From: Eubacteriales bacterium
GTDB taxonomy: Bacteria > Bacillota_A > Clostridia > Christensenellales > Aristaeellaceae
NCBI GenBank assembly: GCA_030528845.1
Contig: JAUMYC010000104.1
Location: forward strand, 1 to 5,415
Reading direction: 5' to 3'
DNA length: 5,415 nt
Under the pieces are notes generated by a model that made no database searches, was not told the DNA's origin, and saw only the letters and a program-made list of their open reading frames with translations. This document shows, one piece after another, positions 1-5,360 of the stretch. The position numbers and the translations under genes are program-made. Each line of letters starts with the position of its first letter. The first letter of the stretch is position 1.

Positions 1-720
1 TGCGGCGGCATCGACAACGCCTTCCCGCATCACACCAACGAGATCGCGCAGTCCGAGGCCTATCTGGGCCACAAATGGTGCAACTATTGGATGCACGTTT
101 ACCACCTGAACACCAATTCCGGCAAGATGTCCAAGTCTGCCGGTGAGTTCCTGACGGTGAGCCTTCTGCAGGAAAAGGGCTACGATCCGATCGCCTATCG
201 CTTCTTCTGCCTGCAGAGCCACTATCGCAAGAATCTGATCTTCAGCTGGGAAAACCTCGACAACGCCGCCACCGCCTATAAAAAGCTGATCGCGAAGATC
301 GCGGCGCTGCAGGCCGATCTGGCCGAGCCGATCGACGAGGAAGCCGAGCGCGCGCTGCGCGAGAAGTTCCTCGGCGCGCTGGGCAACGATCTGAACACCT
401 CTCTGGCCATCACCGCCGTGCTCGACACGCTCAAATACAAGACCAACGACCGCACCAAGGAGGCCGTGCTCGCGGGCTACGATACCGTTCTGGGCCTGAA
501 CCTGCTCGAAGCCGCCGCCAAGATGCGCGAGGAGCTCGAACGGGAGAAGCAGGCGCTCAACGCGGGCGTGGAGCCCGAGGTCGTCGCGCTGCTCGAGGCG
601 CGCACCGCCGCCAAGAAGGCCAAGGACTTTGCCGAGGCCGACCGCATCCGCGATCTCGTGGCCGAAAAGGGCTACAAGATCATCGATACGCCGCAGGGCC
701 CGCAGGCTGTGAAGGCCTGA
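1..720 (+). CDS. cysS: Cysteinyl-tRNA synthetase, C-terminal part (gene enters from the left edge)
   Basis: Class I aminoacyl-tRNA synthetase that charges tRNA-Cys with cysteine in the cytoplasm, a one-copy essential translation gene in most bacteria. The reading frame is open from base 1, so the 5' half is outside the window; 239 residues and the TGA stop are present. Window residues 8-14 read FPHHTNE, the end of the catalytic Rossmann domain. By comparison with the E. coli enzyme, the first His and the final Glu of this motif are two of the four zinc ligands that select cysteine. KMSKS, the ATP-binding signature loop, is at window residues 42-46. The rest is the helical tRNA-binding region, ending in the family's usual KAKDFAEADRIRD and DTPQG motifs at about residues 204-235. 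An internal ATG at base 91 is not the start, because the conserved zinc motif lies upstream of it in frame. No frameshift or decay is seen. It converges on galT. Confidence 0.97.
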   Translation, partial: CGGIDNAFPHHTNEIAQSEAYLGHKWCNYWMHVYHLNTNSGKMSKSAGEFLTVSLLQEKGYDPIAYRFFCLQSHYRKNLIFSWENLDNAATAYKKLIAKIAALQADLAEPIDEEAERALREKFLGALGNDLNTSLAITAVLDTLKYKTNDRTKEAVLAGYDTVLGLNLLEAAAKMREELEREKQALNAGVEPEVVALLEARTAAKKAKDFAEADRIRDLVAEKGYKIIDTPQGPQAVKA

Positions 721-765
721 GCCGCCGCAAAAACGGCGCAGCAAAAGACCGGTAAAGCTTCAGCA

Positions 766-802
766 GCCTCCCCTGTGCAGGGGGAGGCGCCCCGCAGGGG
801 CG
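766..802. repeat. Two adjacent GC-rich hairpins, probable interspersed intergenic repeat
   Basis: Two perfect hairpins lie back to back. Positions 766-773 (gcctcccc) pair with 781-788 around a 7-nt loop. Positions 788-793 (cgcccc) pair with 797-802 around a GCA triloop. The flanking sequence to about 830 stays C/G-rich (gaagcctgccccgaccccc). The 14-bp module gccccgcaggggcg at 789-802 recurs exactly at 5291-5304, downstream of the tRNA. Similar paired-hairpin elements are, as I recall them, common between genes in high-GC Clostridia. No T-run follows either stem, so this is not a terminator by itself. Membership of a genome-wide family is inferred. Confidence 0.55.
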
Positions 803-832
803 GAGGAAGCCTGCCCCGACCCCCGCATACAA

Positions 833-868
833 AAAAGGTCGTGTATCCGTTGGGATACACGACCTTTT
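833..868. terminator. Bidirectional intrinsic terminator between cysS and galT
   Basis: A perfect 12-bp stem (837-848 with 853-864) closes on a 4-nt GTTG loop. It is flanked by an A-run at 831-836 and a T-run at 865-868, so the pairing can extend to 16 bp. Read on the plus strand the stem is followed by TTTTCT, after cysS. Read on the minus strand it is followed by TTTTTTG, after galT. The position between two converging stop codons fits a terminator shared by both genes. Confidence 0.93.
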
Positions 869-885
869 CTCTGTTTTGCGATGTC

Positions 886-912
886 CCGGCAGGAACGCCT
901 GCCGGTCTTTTT
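886..912 (+). terminator. Second intrinsic terminator downstream of cysS
   Basis: An 8-bp perfect GC stem (ccggcagg at 886-893 with 898-905) has an AACG tetraloop and is followed by TCTTTTT on the plus strand. On the minus strand the stem is followed by GACAT, so it should act only on plus-strand transcription. It is a tandem back-up to the bidirectional terminator 20 bp upstream and would stop cysS read-through before it runs antisense into galT. Confidence 0.75.
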
Positions 913-936
913 CTATGCCTGCTGCGCAGAGGCGGC

Positions 937-2490
937 TCAGCGGCCGGTCTGCTTGTAGCCGAGGCTGTTGAGGAAGCGCACGAAGCCTTCGCGGCCTTCC
1001 TTGGTCTGCTTGTAGACGCCGGCATCCGCCAGCACGCGGGCGCACTTCACACCCAGCGCCTCGTGGATGGCTTCGGTCGCCTGTTCGCGGCTGAGGCTGG
1101 TGCCCACTTTGCCGGCGATCTCGCGCGCCCAGTCAAAGTGCTTGGCCATCGGGTCGCTCTCATCGGGCCTCTGCTCGATGGACTTTTCGCCCGTGATATA
1201 GCCTTCCAGCTCGGTCAGCTCGGTGAGCAGACGGCCGGGCAGGATGAACAGGCCCATGACCTCGATCAGGCCGATGTTCTCCTTTTTGATGTGGTGCAGA
1301 TCCGCATGCGGATGGTAGATGCCCATGGGATGCTCCTCGCTGGTGCGGTTGTTGCGCAGGACGAGGTCGAGCCTGTAGTTCTCGCCGATCTTGCGGGCGA
1401 TGGGGGTGATGGTGTTGTGCGGGGCGTCGGTGTGTGCCAGAATGCCGCAGCTCTCGTCGCTATAGGCGCGCCACGCGTCGAGCATCTGGTTGGCCAGCTT
1501 TTCCACGTCCTCGCGCTTCTTGCCCGTCAGGCGCACGCAGCTCATCGGCCAATCCACGATCGCGGCTTCCACGCCGGCGATGGGGGTGGAGAAGGTCATC
1601 TCGACCGGGGCCTTGTCCATGGGGAAGGTGTGCCTGCCGCCCTGGAAGTGGTCGTGGGTCAGGATGGAGCCGCCGACGATGGGCAGGTCGGCATTGGAGC
1701 CGAGGAAATAATGCGGATACTGCTCGACAAAATCAAACAGGCGGCGGAAGGTGCCGTCGGTGATCTGCATGGGCACATGGCGGCCGTTGAAGACGATGCA
1801 GTGCTCGCTGTAATAGGCATAGGGGGAATACTGGATGTACCAGCGGCTGCCGTCGAGCTTCGTGGGCACCACGCGGTGGTTAAAGCGGGCCGGGAAGCCC
1901 GTGCGGCCGGCGTAGCCCGGGTTCTCCACGCAGAGCATGCACGCCGGATAGCTGACCTTGGGCGCGGACAGGGCGCGCGCGATGTCGCGCGGGTCCTTCT
2001 CCGGCTTGGAAAGGTTGATGGTGATCTCCAGCTCGCCCGCGGGGGTCTTCTGCATGAAGCCCATGTTCTTGGCGATCTTGTCCACGCGGATGTAATCGCT
2101 CACGCAGGAGATGTGATAGAACCAGTTCGTGGCGGCTTCGGGGCCGTCGTCATGCTCGAGCTTGTCGAACTTCGCGCGCACCATGGCCGGATGGGGCGTG
2201 ACGCAGCCGCACAGGCGCGCGCCGAAGCGGTCGCGCTCGTCGGCGGTGTCTTCGATGATGCCGCGCGCGGCGGCGATATCCTCGAGCTCTTCCAAGACGG
2301 CGGTCAGAGTCACGGGCAGCTCATAGGGGATCTTCGCGCCCTCGGCGGGAGCGTCCATCTGCATGACGTCCAGCAGCAGGTTGCGCGCATAGCGCCTGTC
2401 TTCTTCTTCGATCAGCTCTTCACGCACGGCAAACGCGACGATCTCCTCGATCGCCTCTGTTGCGCGCATCGCCATTTCCTTCTCGCTCAT
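937..2490 (-). CDS. galT: UDP-glucose--hexose-1-phosphate uridylyltransferase (class II galactose-1-phosphate uridylyltransferase)
   Basis: Cytoplasmic Leloir-pathway enzyme. It transfers UMP from UDP-glucose to galactose-1-phosphate, giving UDP-galactose and glucose-1-phosphate through a uridylyl-histidine intermediate. The 517-residue product is full length for the class II (firmicute) family, which is about 490-510 residues and differs from the shorter E. coli type. The N-terminal segment, with AVREELIEEEDRRYARN at residues 21-37, is typical of this class. THDHFQGG at 278-285 carries the histidine pair of the active site. SEHCIVFNGRH at 228-238, APHNTITPIAR at 356-366 and EEHPMGIYHPH at 385-395 are further recognisable family blocks. 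The ATG at 2490 is preceded by GGAGG at 4 nt, which fixes the start. No galK or galE is adjacent, and terminators lie on both sides, so the gene appears to be transcribed alone. A very long open frame on the opposite strand is a composition artefact. Confidence 0.96.
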   Translation of the reverse strand: MSEKEMAMRATEAIEEIVAFAVREELIEEEDRRYARNLLLDVMQMDAPAEGAKIPYELPVTLTAVLEELEDIAAARGIIEDTADERDRFGARLCGCVTPHPAMVRAKFDKLEHDDGPEAATNWFYHISCVSDYIRVDKIAKNMGFMQKTPAGELEITINLSKPEKDPRDIARALSAPKVSYPACMLCVENPGYAGRTGFPARFNHRVVPTKLDGSRWYIQYSPYAYYSEHCIVFNGRHVPMQITDGTFRRLFDFVEQYPHYFLGSNADLPIVGGSILTHDHFQGGRHTFPMDKAPVEMTFSTPIAGVEAAIVDWPMSCVRLTGKKREDVEKLANQMLDAWRAYSDESCGILAHTDAPHNTITPIARKIGENYRLDLVLRNNRTSEEHPMGIYHPHADLHHIKKENIGLIEVMGLFILPGRLLTELTELEGYITGEKSIEQRPDESDPMAKHFDWAREIAGKVGTSLSREQATEAIHEALGVKCARVLADAGVYKQTKEGREGFVRFLNSLGYKQTGR

Positions 2491-2494
2491 AATT

Positions 2495-2499
2495 CCTCC
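2495..2499 (-). promoter_or_regulatory. Shine-Dalgarno site of galT
   Basis: On the minus strand the sequence reads GGAGG-AATT-ATG. This near-consensus ribosome binding site is 4 nt from the ATG and decides the galT start. Confidence 0.85.
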
Positions 2500-2554
2500 G
2501 CTTTTCCTCGCCGCGGCGCGGCTGTATTCTTCTGCGCGTCCACATGGGCGGACA

Positions 2555-2604
2555 TGCGTATTTTTTTATGATTCTATGGTAGCTTATAAATGTTACGCGC
2601 GCAA
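2555..2604 (-). promoter_or_regulatory. Probable galT promoter zone (AT-rich, no clean hexamer pair)
   Basis: This is an AT-rich patch in otherwise GC-rich DNA, 65-115 bp upstream of the galT start and just downstream of the preceding operon's terminator. On the minus strand it offers -10-like hexamers TATAAG (2583-2588) and TAGAAT (2571-2576), each 5 of 6 to consensus. Neither has a convincing -35 at 16-18 bp. TTGCGC at 2599-2604 is 17 bp from a weak TACCAT. The call rests mainly on position and composition. Confidence 0.3.
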
Positions 2605-2672
2605 GGCAGAAACGGAAAAATGCTGATTTTCTCCCGTTTTTTCCTCTCTGCGGGGGCTGCGCGCCAACGGAA

Positions 2673-2705
2673 AACGGCCCTCCTTCGCCGGGAAGGAGGG
2701 CCGTT
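2673..2705 (-). terminator. Intrinsic terminator of the CLC-EamA operon
   Basis: A 14-bp perfect stem (2673-2686 with 2692-2705) has a 5-nt loop and begins 6 nt after the EamA gene's stop codon. On the minus strand it ends in TTTT followed by CC, a short U-tract. The plus-strand side (GTTGTTCT) is a poorer tail, and no plus-strand gene needs it. The hairpin separates the transporter operon from galT. Confidence 0.75.
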
Positions 2706-2711
2706 GTTCTC

Positions 2712-3626
2712 TCAGGCCGGGCGCCCGTCTGTGGCAAAGCGGTTCACGCCCCAGACGCCCGCGAGGATACACACGAAGGCGAACAGGCTGAGCAGGCTGA
2801 AGCTGTCGTGCATGATCAGCACGCCCGCGAGCACGCTCATCACCGTGCTCGCGCAGGAGAAGATCGTCGAGCGCGCCACGGTCAGCTTCGCCAGAGAATA
2901 GTTCACCAGCATATACGCGCCAACCGAGGACAGGCCGCCCAGATACAGCACCGCCGCGATGAACTGCCCGTGCGAGAGCGCCTCGCCCAGCACCACAAAC
3001 GCCCCCGCGCGGTATTCCACCAGCACATGCCCAAGGAAGAACACGAAGCCCACCGTGAACATGACATACGTCAATTCAAAGGGCGTATACACGCGCGTGA
3101 GCCTGCGCACCAGCAGCGAATACAGCGCGCCCGAGGCATACGCCCCCACCAGACACACGCAGCCCAGCAGCGTGTTTTCTCCGGAGGAGACCGTCTGCAG
3201 CGAGACCATCAGCACGCCCGCGATGGACAGCGCCATAAACAGCCACTGCCGGCCGTTCGGCCTCTCCCGCAGCACCAGCACGCCCGCGAGCGCCGTGAAG
3301 ATCGGGCTGATGGCCGCGACCATGCCCGTGAAGGAGGTCGTGGTATATTTCAGGCCGTAGTTTTCGAGATAAAAATACAAAACGGGCTGGATGAGCCCCA
3401 GCAGGACCGGCGCCCAGAGCAGAGTGCGCTTCTTCCCCTGAAAGGAGATGCGAAACGGCGCGAAGAAACGCATGACGTTCAGCAGCAGCACCGTGAGCGA
3501 AAAGCGCAGGCAGAGCAGCACCGCAGGCTGCGTGATCTCCAGCGCGATCTTGGAAAAGAGGAAGCTCAGTCCGAAAATACCGTAGGCGAGCGCCGCCGCG
3601 ATCATGGCTTTTCTTTCGTCATTCAT
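2712..3626 (-). CDS. EamA/DMT-family membrane transporter, 10 predicted membrane segments
   Basis: Integral inner-membrane protein of the drug/metabolite transporter superfamily, with two EamA repeats of five helices each; members usually export amino acids, metabolites or drugs. The 304 residues match the usual length. Hydrophobic segments lie at roughly 8-26, 33-52, 68-87, 96-118, 127-145, 152-172, 183-202, 222-242, 252-271 and 277-294. Repeat 1 has the family block YTTTSFTGMVAAISPIF at about 94-110, then LRERP at 119-123. Repeat 2 has the matching block AKLTVARSTIFSCAS at 246-260, but the glutamate commonly seen after the next helix is replaced by MHD (272-274). The substrate cannot be read from sequence. 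The ATG at 3626 lies 30 bp after the CLC stop, with AAAGGG 10 nt upstream and GGAG further back, a weak or stretched site. No promoter or terminator is seen between the two genes, so co-transcription is likely. Confidence 0.9.
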   Translation of the reverse strand: MNDERKAMIAAALAYGIFGLSFLFSKIALEITQPAVLLCLRFSLTVLLLNVMRFFAPFRISFQGKKRTLLWAPVLLGLIQPVLYFYLENYGLKYTTTSFTGMVAAISPIFTALAGVLVLRERPNGRQWLFMALSIAGVLMVSLQTVSSGENTLLGCVCLVGAYASGALYSLLVRRLTRVYTPFELTYVMFTVGFVFFLGHVLVEYRAGAFVVLGEALSHGQFIAAVLYLGGLSSVGAYMLVNYSLAKLTVARSTIFSCASTVMSVLAGVLIMHDSFSLLSLFAFVCILAGVWGVNRFATDGRPA

Positions 3627-3656
3627 TTGTAAAAAACCCTTTCTCCGTTTGTTTTG

Positions 3657-4922
3657 TCAATGCGAAGGGACGCCCTCGTCCTCGCGCCGCCGCCCCAGCT
3701 TGCTCTGCACGAAGCGCTGCTCGTGATAGAGGCTGAAATGCCCCGAGAGCATGAACGAGACCGCGACCGCCACGCCAAAGAGCGGCAGATATTCCGCGCC
3801 GAAGAGCTCCACCGAGAGCAGGATCGAGGCCAGCGGCGCGTTCGTCACGCCCGCAAACATGGCCGCGAGGCCCAGCGCCGCGCCCAGCGCGGGGTCCATC
3901 CCCAGCAGCCCCGCCGCCGTACAGCCCAGAGTCGACCCCACAAAGAAGGAGGGCACGATCTCGCCGCCCTTGAAGCCCGCGCCGAGCGTGACCGCCGTGA
4001 AGAGGATCTTGAGCAAAAACGCCTCGGGCTTGGCGTGCCCCTGCAGCGCGTGTACGATCGTGTGCGCGCCGCCGCCGTTGTAATCCCTGCTGCCCACCAG
4101 CAGCGTCAGCGCGATGACCAGCGCGCCGCCCACGGCGATGCGCGCAAAATCGTTCTTGATCAGCTTCTTCTGCACGCTGCCGCCCAGATGCATCATCACA
4201 CAAAACAGCACCGCGACCAGCGCGCACACCGCGCCGAGGCCCGCCGCCTGCGCGATCGAGAGCGCGTCGACCGCCGCGAGCCCGCCCGCGACGGCGAACG
4301 GCTCCAGCGGAGCGCCTACAAAGCGCGCGGCGAGATCCGCCACGACGGCAGAGAGCATGCAGGGCAGGAGCGCCCTGTCGTTGAACTTGCCCACGTCGAT
4401 GATCTCCAGCACGAACACCGCCGCCGTGACAGGCGTGCCGAACAGCGCCGAAAACAGCGCGGCCATTCCGCAGAGCTCAAAGATGCGCCGGGTGTCGGCC
4501 TGCGGGTCCGGGTGCGTCAGATCGCCCACATACGCGCCGATGGAGCCGCCCAGCTGCAGCGCCGCGCCCTCGCGGCCGGAGGAGCCGCCGCACAGATGCG
4601 TCAGCACCGTCGAGCAGAAGATCGCCGGGGCCATCAGCACGGGCACCTTCTCCTGCGTGCGCACAGTCGCGATGATCTTGTCCGTGCCGATGCTCAGCGG
4701 CAGCCGCAGCAGCCTGTACAGGCCCGCGATGATCAAGCCCGCCGCCGGCAGCGCATAGAGCAGCCAGCCGTGCTGCGCATGCAGCGCCGTGGCCTTGTCC
4801 ACCGCGATCGCAAACACCGCGCCAACCAGCCCGCACAGCACGCCGATCACGCAGCCCGTCGCCGCCCAGCGCAGAAACGCCGCCAGATATTGTACTGGCT
4901 CCCGCCATTGCTTCTTCTCCAT
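3657..4922 (-). CDS. CLC-family anion transporter, possibly a fluoride/proton antiporter (CLC-F-like)
   Basis: Membrane CLC protein that moves halide anions, in bacteria usually by proton antiport. The product is 421 residues from this start, or 440 from an in-frame ATG at 4979, and is rich in hydrophobic helices. In numbering from the 4979 ATG, GREG at 135-138 carries the gating glutamate (E137) in GGSSGREGAALQLGGSIG, with Ala where classical members have Pro. The classical GSGIP filter is replaced by GTDKII at 98-103, and the GxFxP loop reads GEIVP at 339-343. These replacements recall the CLC-F branch; fluoride as substrate is an inference. I prefer the ATG at 4922: GGAAGG lies 8 nt upstream, related proteins as I recall them begin about here, and the extra 19 residues are Cys/Arg-rich and overlap an RNA hairpin. 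No fluoride riboswitch was recognised upstream. It is the first gene of a likely operon with the EamA transporter. Confidence 0.88.
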   Translation of the reverse strand: MEKKQWREPVQYLAAFLRWAATGCVIGVLCGLVGAVFAIAVDKATALHAQHGWLLYALPAAGLIIAGLYRLLRLPLSIGTDKIIATVRTQEKVPVLMAPAIFCSTVLTHLCGGSSGREGAALQLGGSIGAYVGDLTHPDPQADTRRIFELCGMAALFSALFGTPVTAAVFVLEIIDVGKFNDRALLPCMLSAVVADLAARFVGAPLEPFAVAGGLAAVDALSIAQAAGLGAVCALVAVLFCVMMHLGGSVQKKLIKNDFARIAVGGALVIALTLLVGSRDYNGGGAHTIVHALQGHAKPEAFLLKILFTAVTLGAGFKGGEIVPSFFVGSTLGCTAAGLLGMDPALGAALGLAAMFAGVTNAPLASILLSVELFGAEYLPLFGVAVAVSFMLSGHFSLYHEQRFVQSKLGRRREDEGVPSH

Positions 4923-4944
4923 CGCCAACGCCTTCCATCTCTCC

Positions 4945-4974
4945 AAAGTACGCGCCGCGCAGGCGGCGCACTTT
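4945..4974 (-). promoter_or_regulatory. Leader hairpin just upstream of the CLC start
   Basis: Positions 4952-4958 (gcgccgc) pair perfectly with 4963-4969 around a 4-nt loop. A further 5 bp (aaagt at 4945-4949 with acttt at 4970-4974) pair across a 2-nt bulge. In the minus-strand transcript the hairpin ends directly before GGAGAG and GGAAGG, the candidate ribosome binding sites for the start at 4922. It could influence initiation, or could simply be a GC-rich palindrome. No long U-run follows on the minus strand, so it is not a standard terminator. Confidence 0.4.
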
Positions 4975-5072
4975 CTCATTATACCCCCGCGCGCCGCGCT
5001 CTTCCATGCAGGCGATGTTACAAAGCGCCCCTCCCTGCAAATATTTTCCGCTCCGCCGCCCCGCAGCGCCGC

Positions 5073-5090
5073 AATTTACAGAAATTTACA
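5073..5090. repeat. Direct repeat AATTTACA x2, 10-bp period, in the divergent promoter gap
   Basis: AATTTACA occurs at 5073-5080 and 5083-5090, one helical turn apart, in the gap between the CLC gene and the tRNA gene. Spacing of one turn is typical of sites bound by two protein subunits on the same DNA face. No regulator is recognisable. The AT-rich sequence could instead be part of an unmapped CLC promoter. Confidence 0.4.
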
Positions 5091-5099
5091 TGCCCGCAG

Positions 5100-5129
5100 T
5101 TGCTATTTGGGGCGCAGTTGTACTATACT
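5100..5129 (+). promoter_or_regulatory. Probable promoter of the tRNA-Arg gene
   Basis: TTGCTA at 5100-5105 (4 of 6 to the -35 consensus) and TATACT at 5124-5129 (5 of 6 to the -10 consensus) are separated by 18 bp. Transcription would start near 5136, leaving a short leader of about 17 nt before the tRNA. The -35 overlaps the first of two CGCAGTTG repeats (5095-5102 and 5113-5120), and the second copy lies in the spacer. Confidence 0.6.
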
Positions 5130-5152
5130 ATATTGGCTGGCAAACAGCATCT

Positions 5153-5228
5153 GCGCCCGTAGCTCAGTGGATAGAGTGTTCGACTCCGACTCGAAAGACC
5201 GTGGGTTCGAATCCCGCCGGGCGCGCCA
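5153..5228 (+). tRNA. tRNA-Arg, anticodon CCG, CCA end encoded
   Basis: This is a complete 76-nt cloverleaf. The acceptor stem is GCGCCCG (5153-5159) with CGGGCGC (5218-5224), 7 perfect pairs, followed by discriminator G5225 and encoded CCA (5226-5228). The D-stem GCTC/GAGT has one G-U pair. The anticodon stem TTCGA/TCGAA (5179-5183, 5191-5195) holds the loop CTCCGAC, placing anticodon CCG at 5186-5188; it reads the arginine codon CGG. The variable loop is AGACC. The T-arm is GTGGG-TTCGAAT-CCCGC with one G-U pair. CCG-type arginine tRNAs are common in GC-rich genomes that use CGG. The last 21 nt of the gene recur 153 bp downstream. Confidence 0.97.
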
Positions 5229-5262
5229 ACCCCCGAAGCCTTTGGCTTCGGGGGTTTTTTGT
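5208..5262 (+). repeat. 55-bp direct repeat, copy 1 (tRNA-Arg 3' end plus terminator)
   Basis: From the T-loop CGAAT through the CCA end and the terminator to TTTTTTGT, these 55 bp are identical to 5361-5415. The first 21 bases are the 3' end of the functional tRNA gene. A tRNA 3' end repeated in the same orientation a short distance away is the arrangement expected of integrase attachment sites, but also of local tandem duplication. Confidence 0.9.
5230..5260 (+). terminator. Intrinsic terminator of tRNA-Arg
   Basis: An 11-bp perfect stem (cccccgaagcc at 5230-5240 with 5244-5254) closes on a TTT loop and is followed by six T residues (5255-5260). It starts 1 nt after the CCA end, so the tRNA is a single-gene transcript. 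An exact copy lies at 5383-5413. Confidence 0.95.
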
Positions 5263-5360
5263 GCGCGAACAAGGGATTCGAACGGGCGCGGCCCCGCAGG
5301 GGCGAAAACCTGCCGGCGGCAGGTTTTCAGCGCACAGGCGTGACAGGCCGCAGGCCGGAG
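5263..5360. other. Hairpin-rich spacer between the two tRNA-end repeats
   Basis: These 98 bp hold no gene. They contain three hairpins in a row: gcccc/ggggc with a GCA loop (5291-5303), an 11-bp perfect stem gaaaacctgcc/ggcaggttttc with a GGC loop (5304-5328), and ggcc/ggcc with a GCA loop (5346-5356). The last lies within a tandem CAGGCCG pair (5344-5357). The segment gggattcgaac at 5273-5283 is an exact inverted copy of the tRNA T-arm stretch gttcgaatccc (5205-5215). On the plus strand, TTCGAA-CGGGCGCG at 5277-5290 resembles a tRNA 3' end with the inner T-stem strand deleted. Confidence 0.7.

Noticed and set aside
775..2571. A 598-codon open frame on the plus strand opposite galT
   Set aside because: It starts inside the hairpin repeat, runs through both terminators and lies wholly antisense to a well-supported galT. 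Its Ala/Gly/His/Arg-rich translation has no recognisable domain. Long antisense frames are expected in GC-rich codon usage.
4980..5152. A fluoride riboswitch or other known riboswitch upstream of the CLC gene
   Set aside because: A ggcgatg string exists at 5011-5017, but on the strand opposite to the CLC transcript, and the conserved core and pseudoknot partners of the fluoride riboswitch were not found on the minus strand.
3654..5162. A 502-codon open frame on the plus strand opposite the CLC gene
   Set aside because: The translation is an Arg/Gln/His-rich low-complexity stretch with no family features. It is antisense to a clear CLC protein and runs into the tRNA gene.
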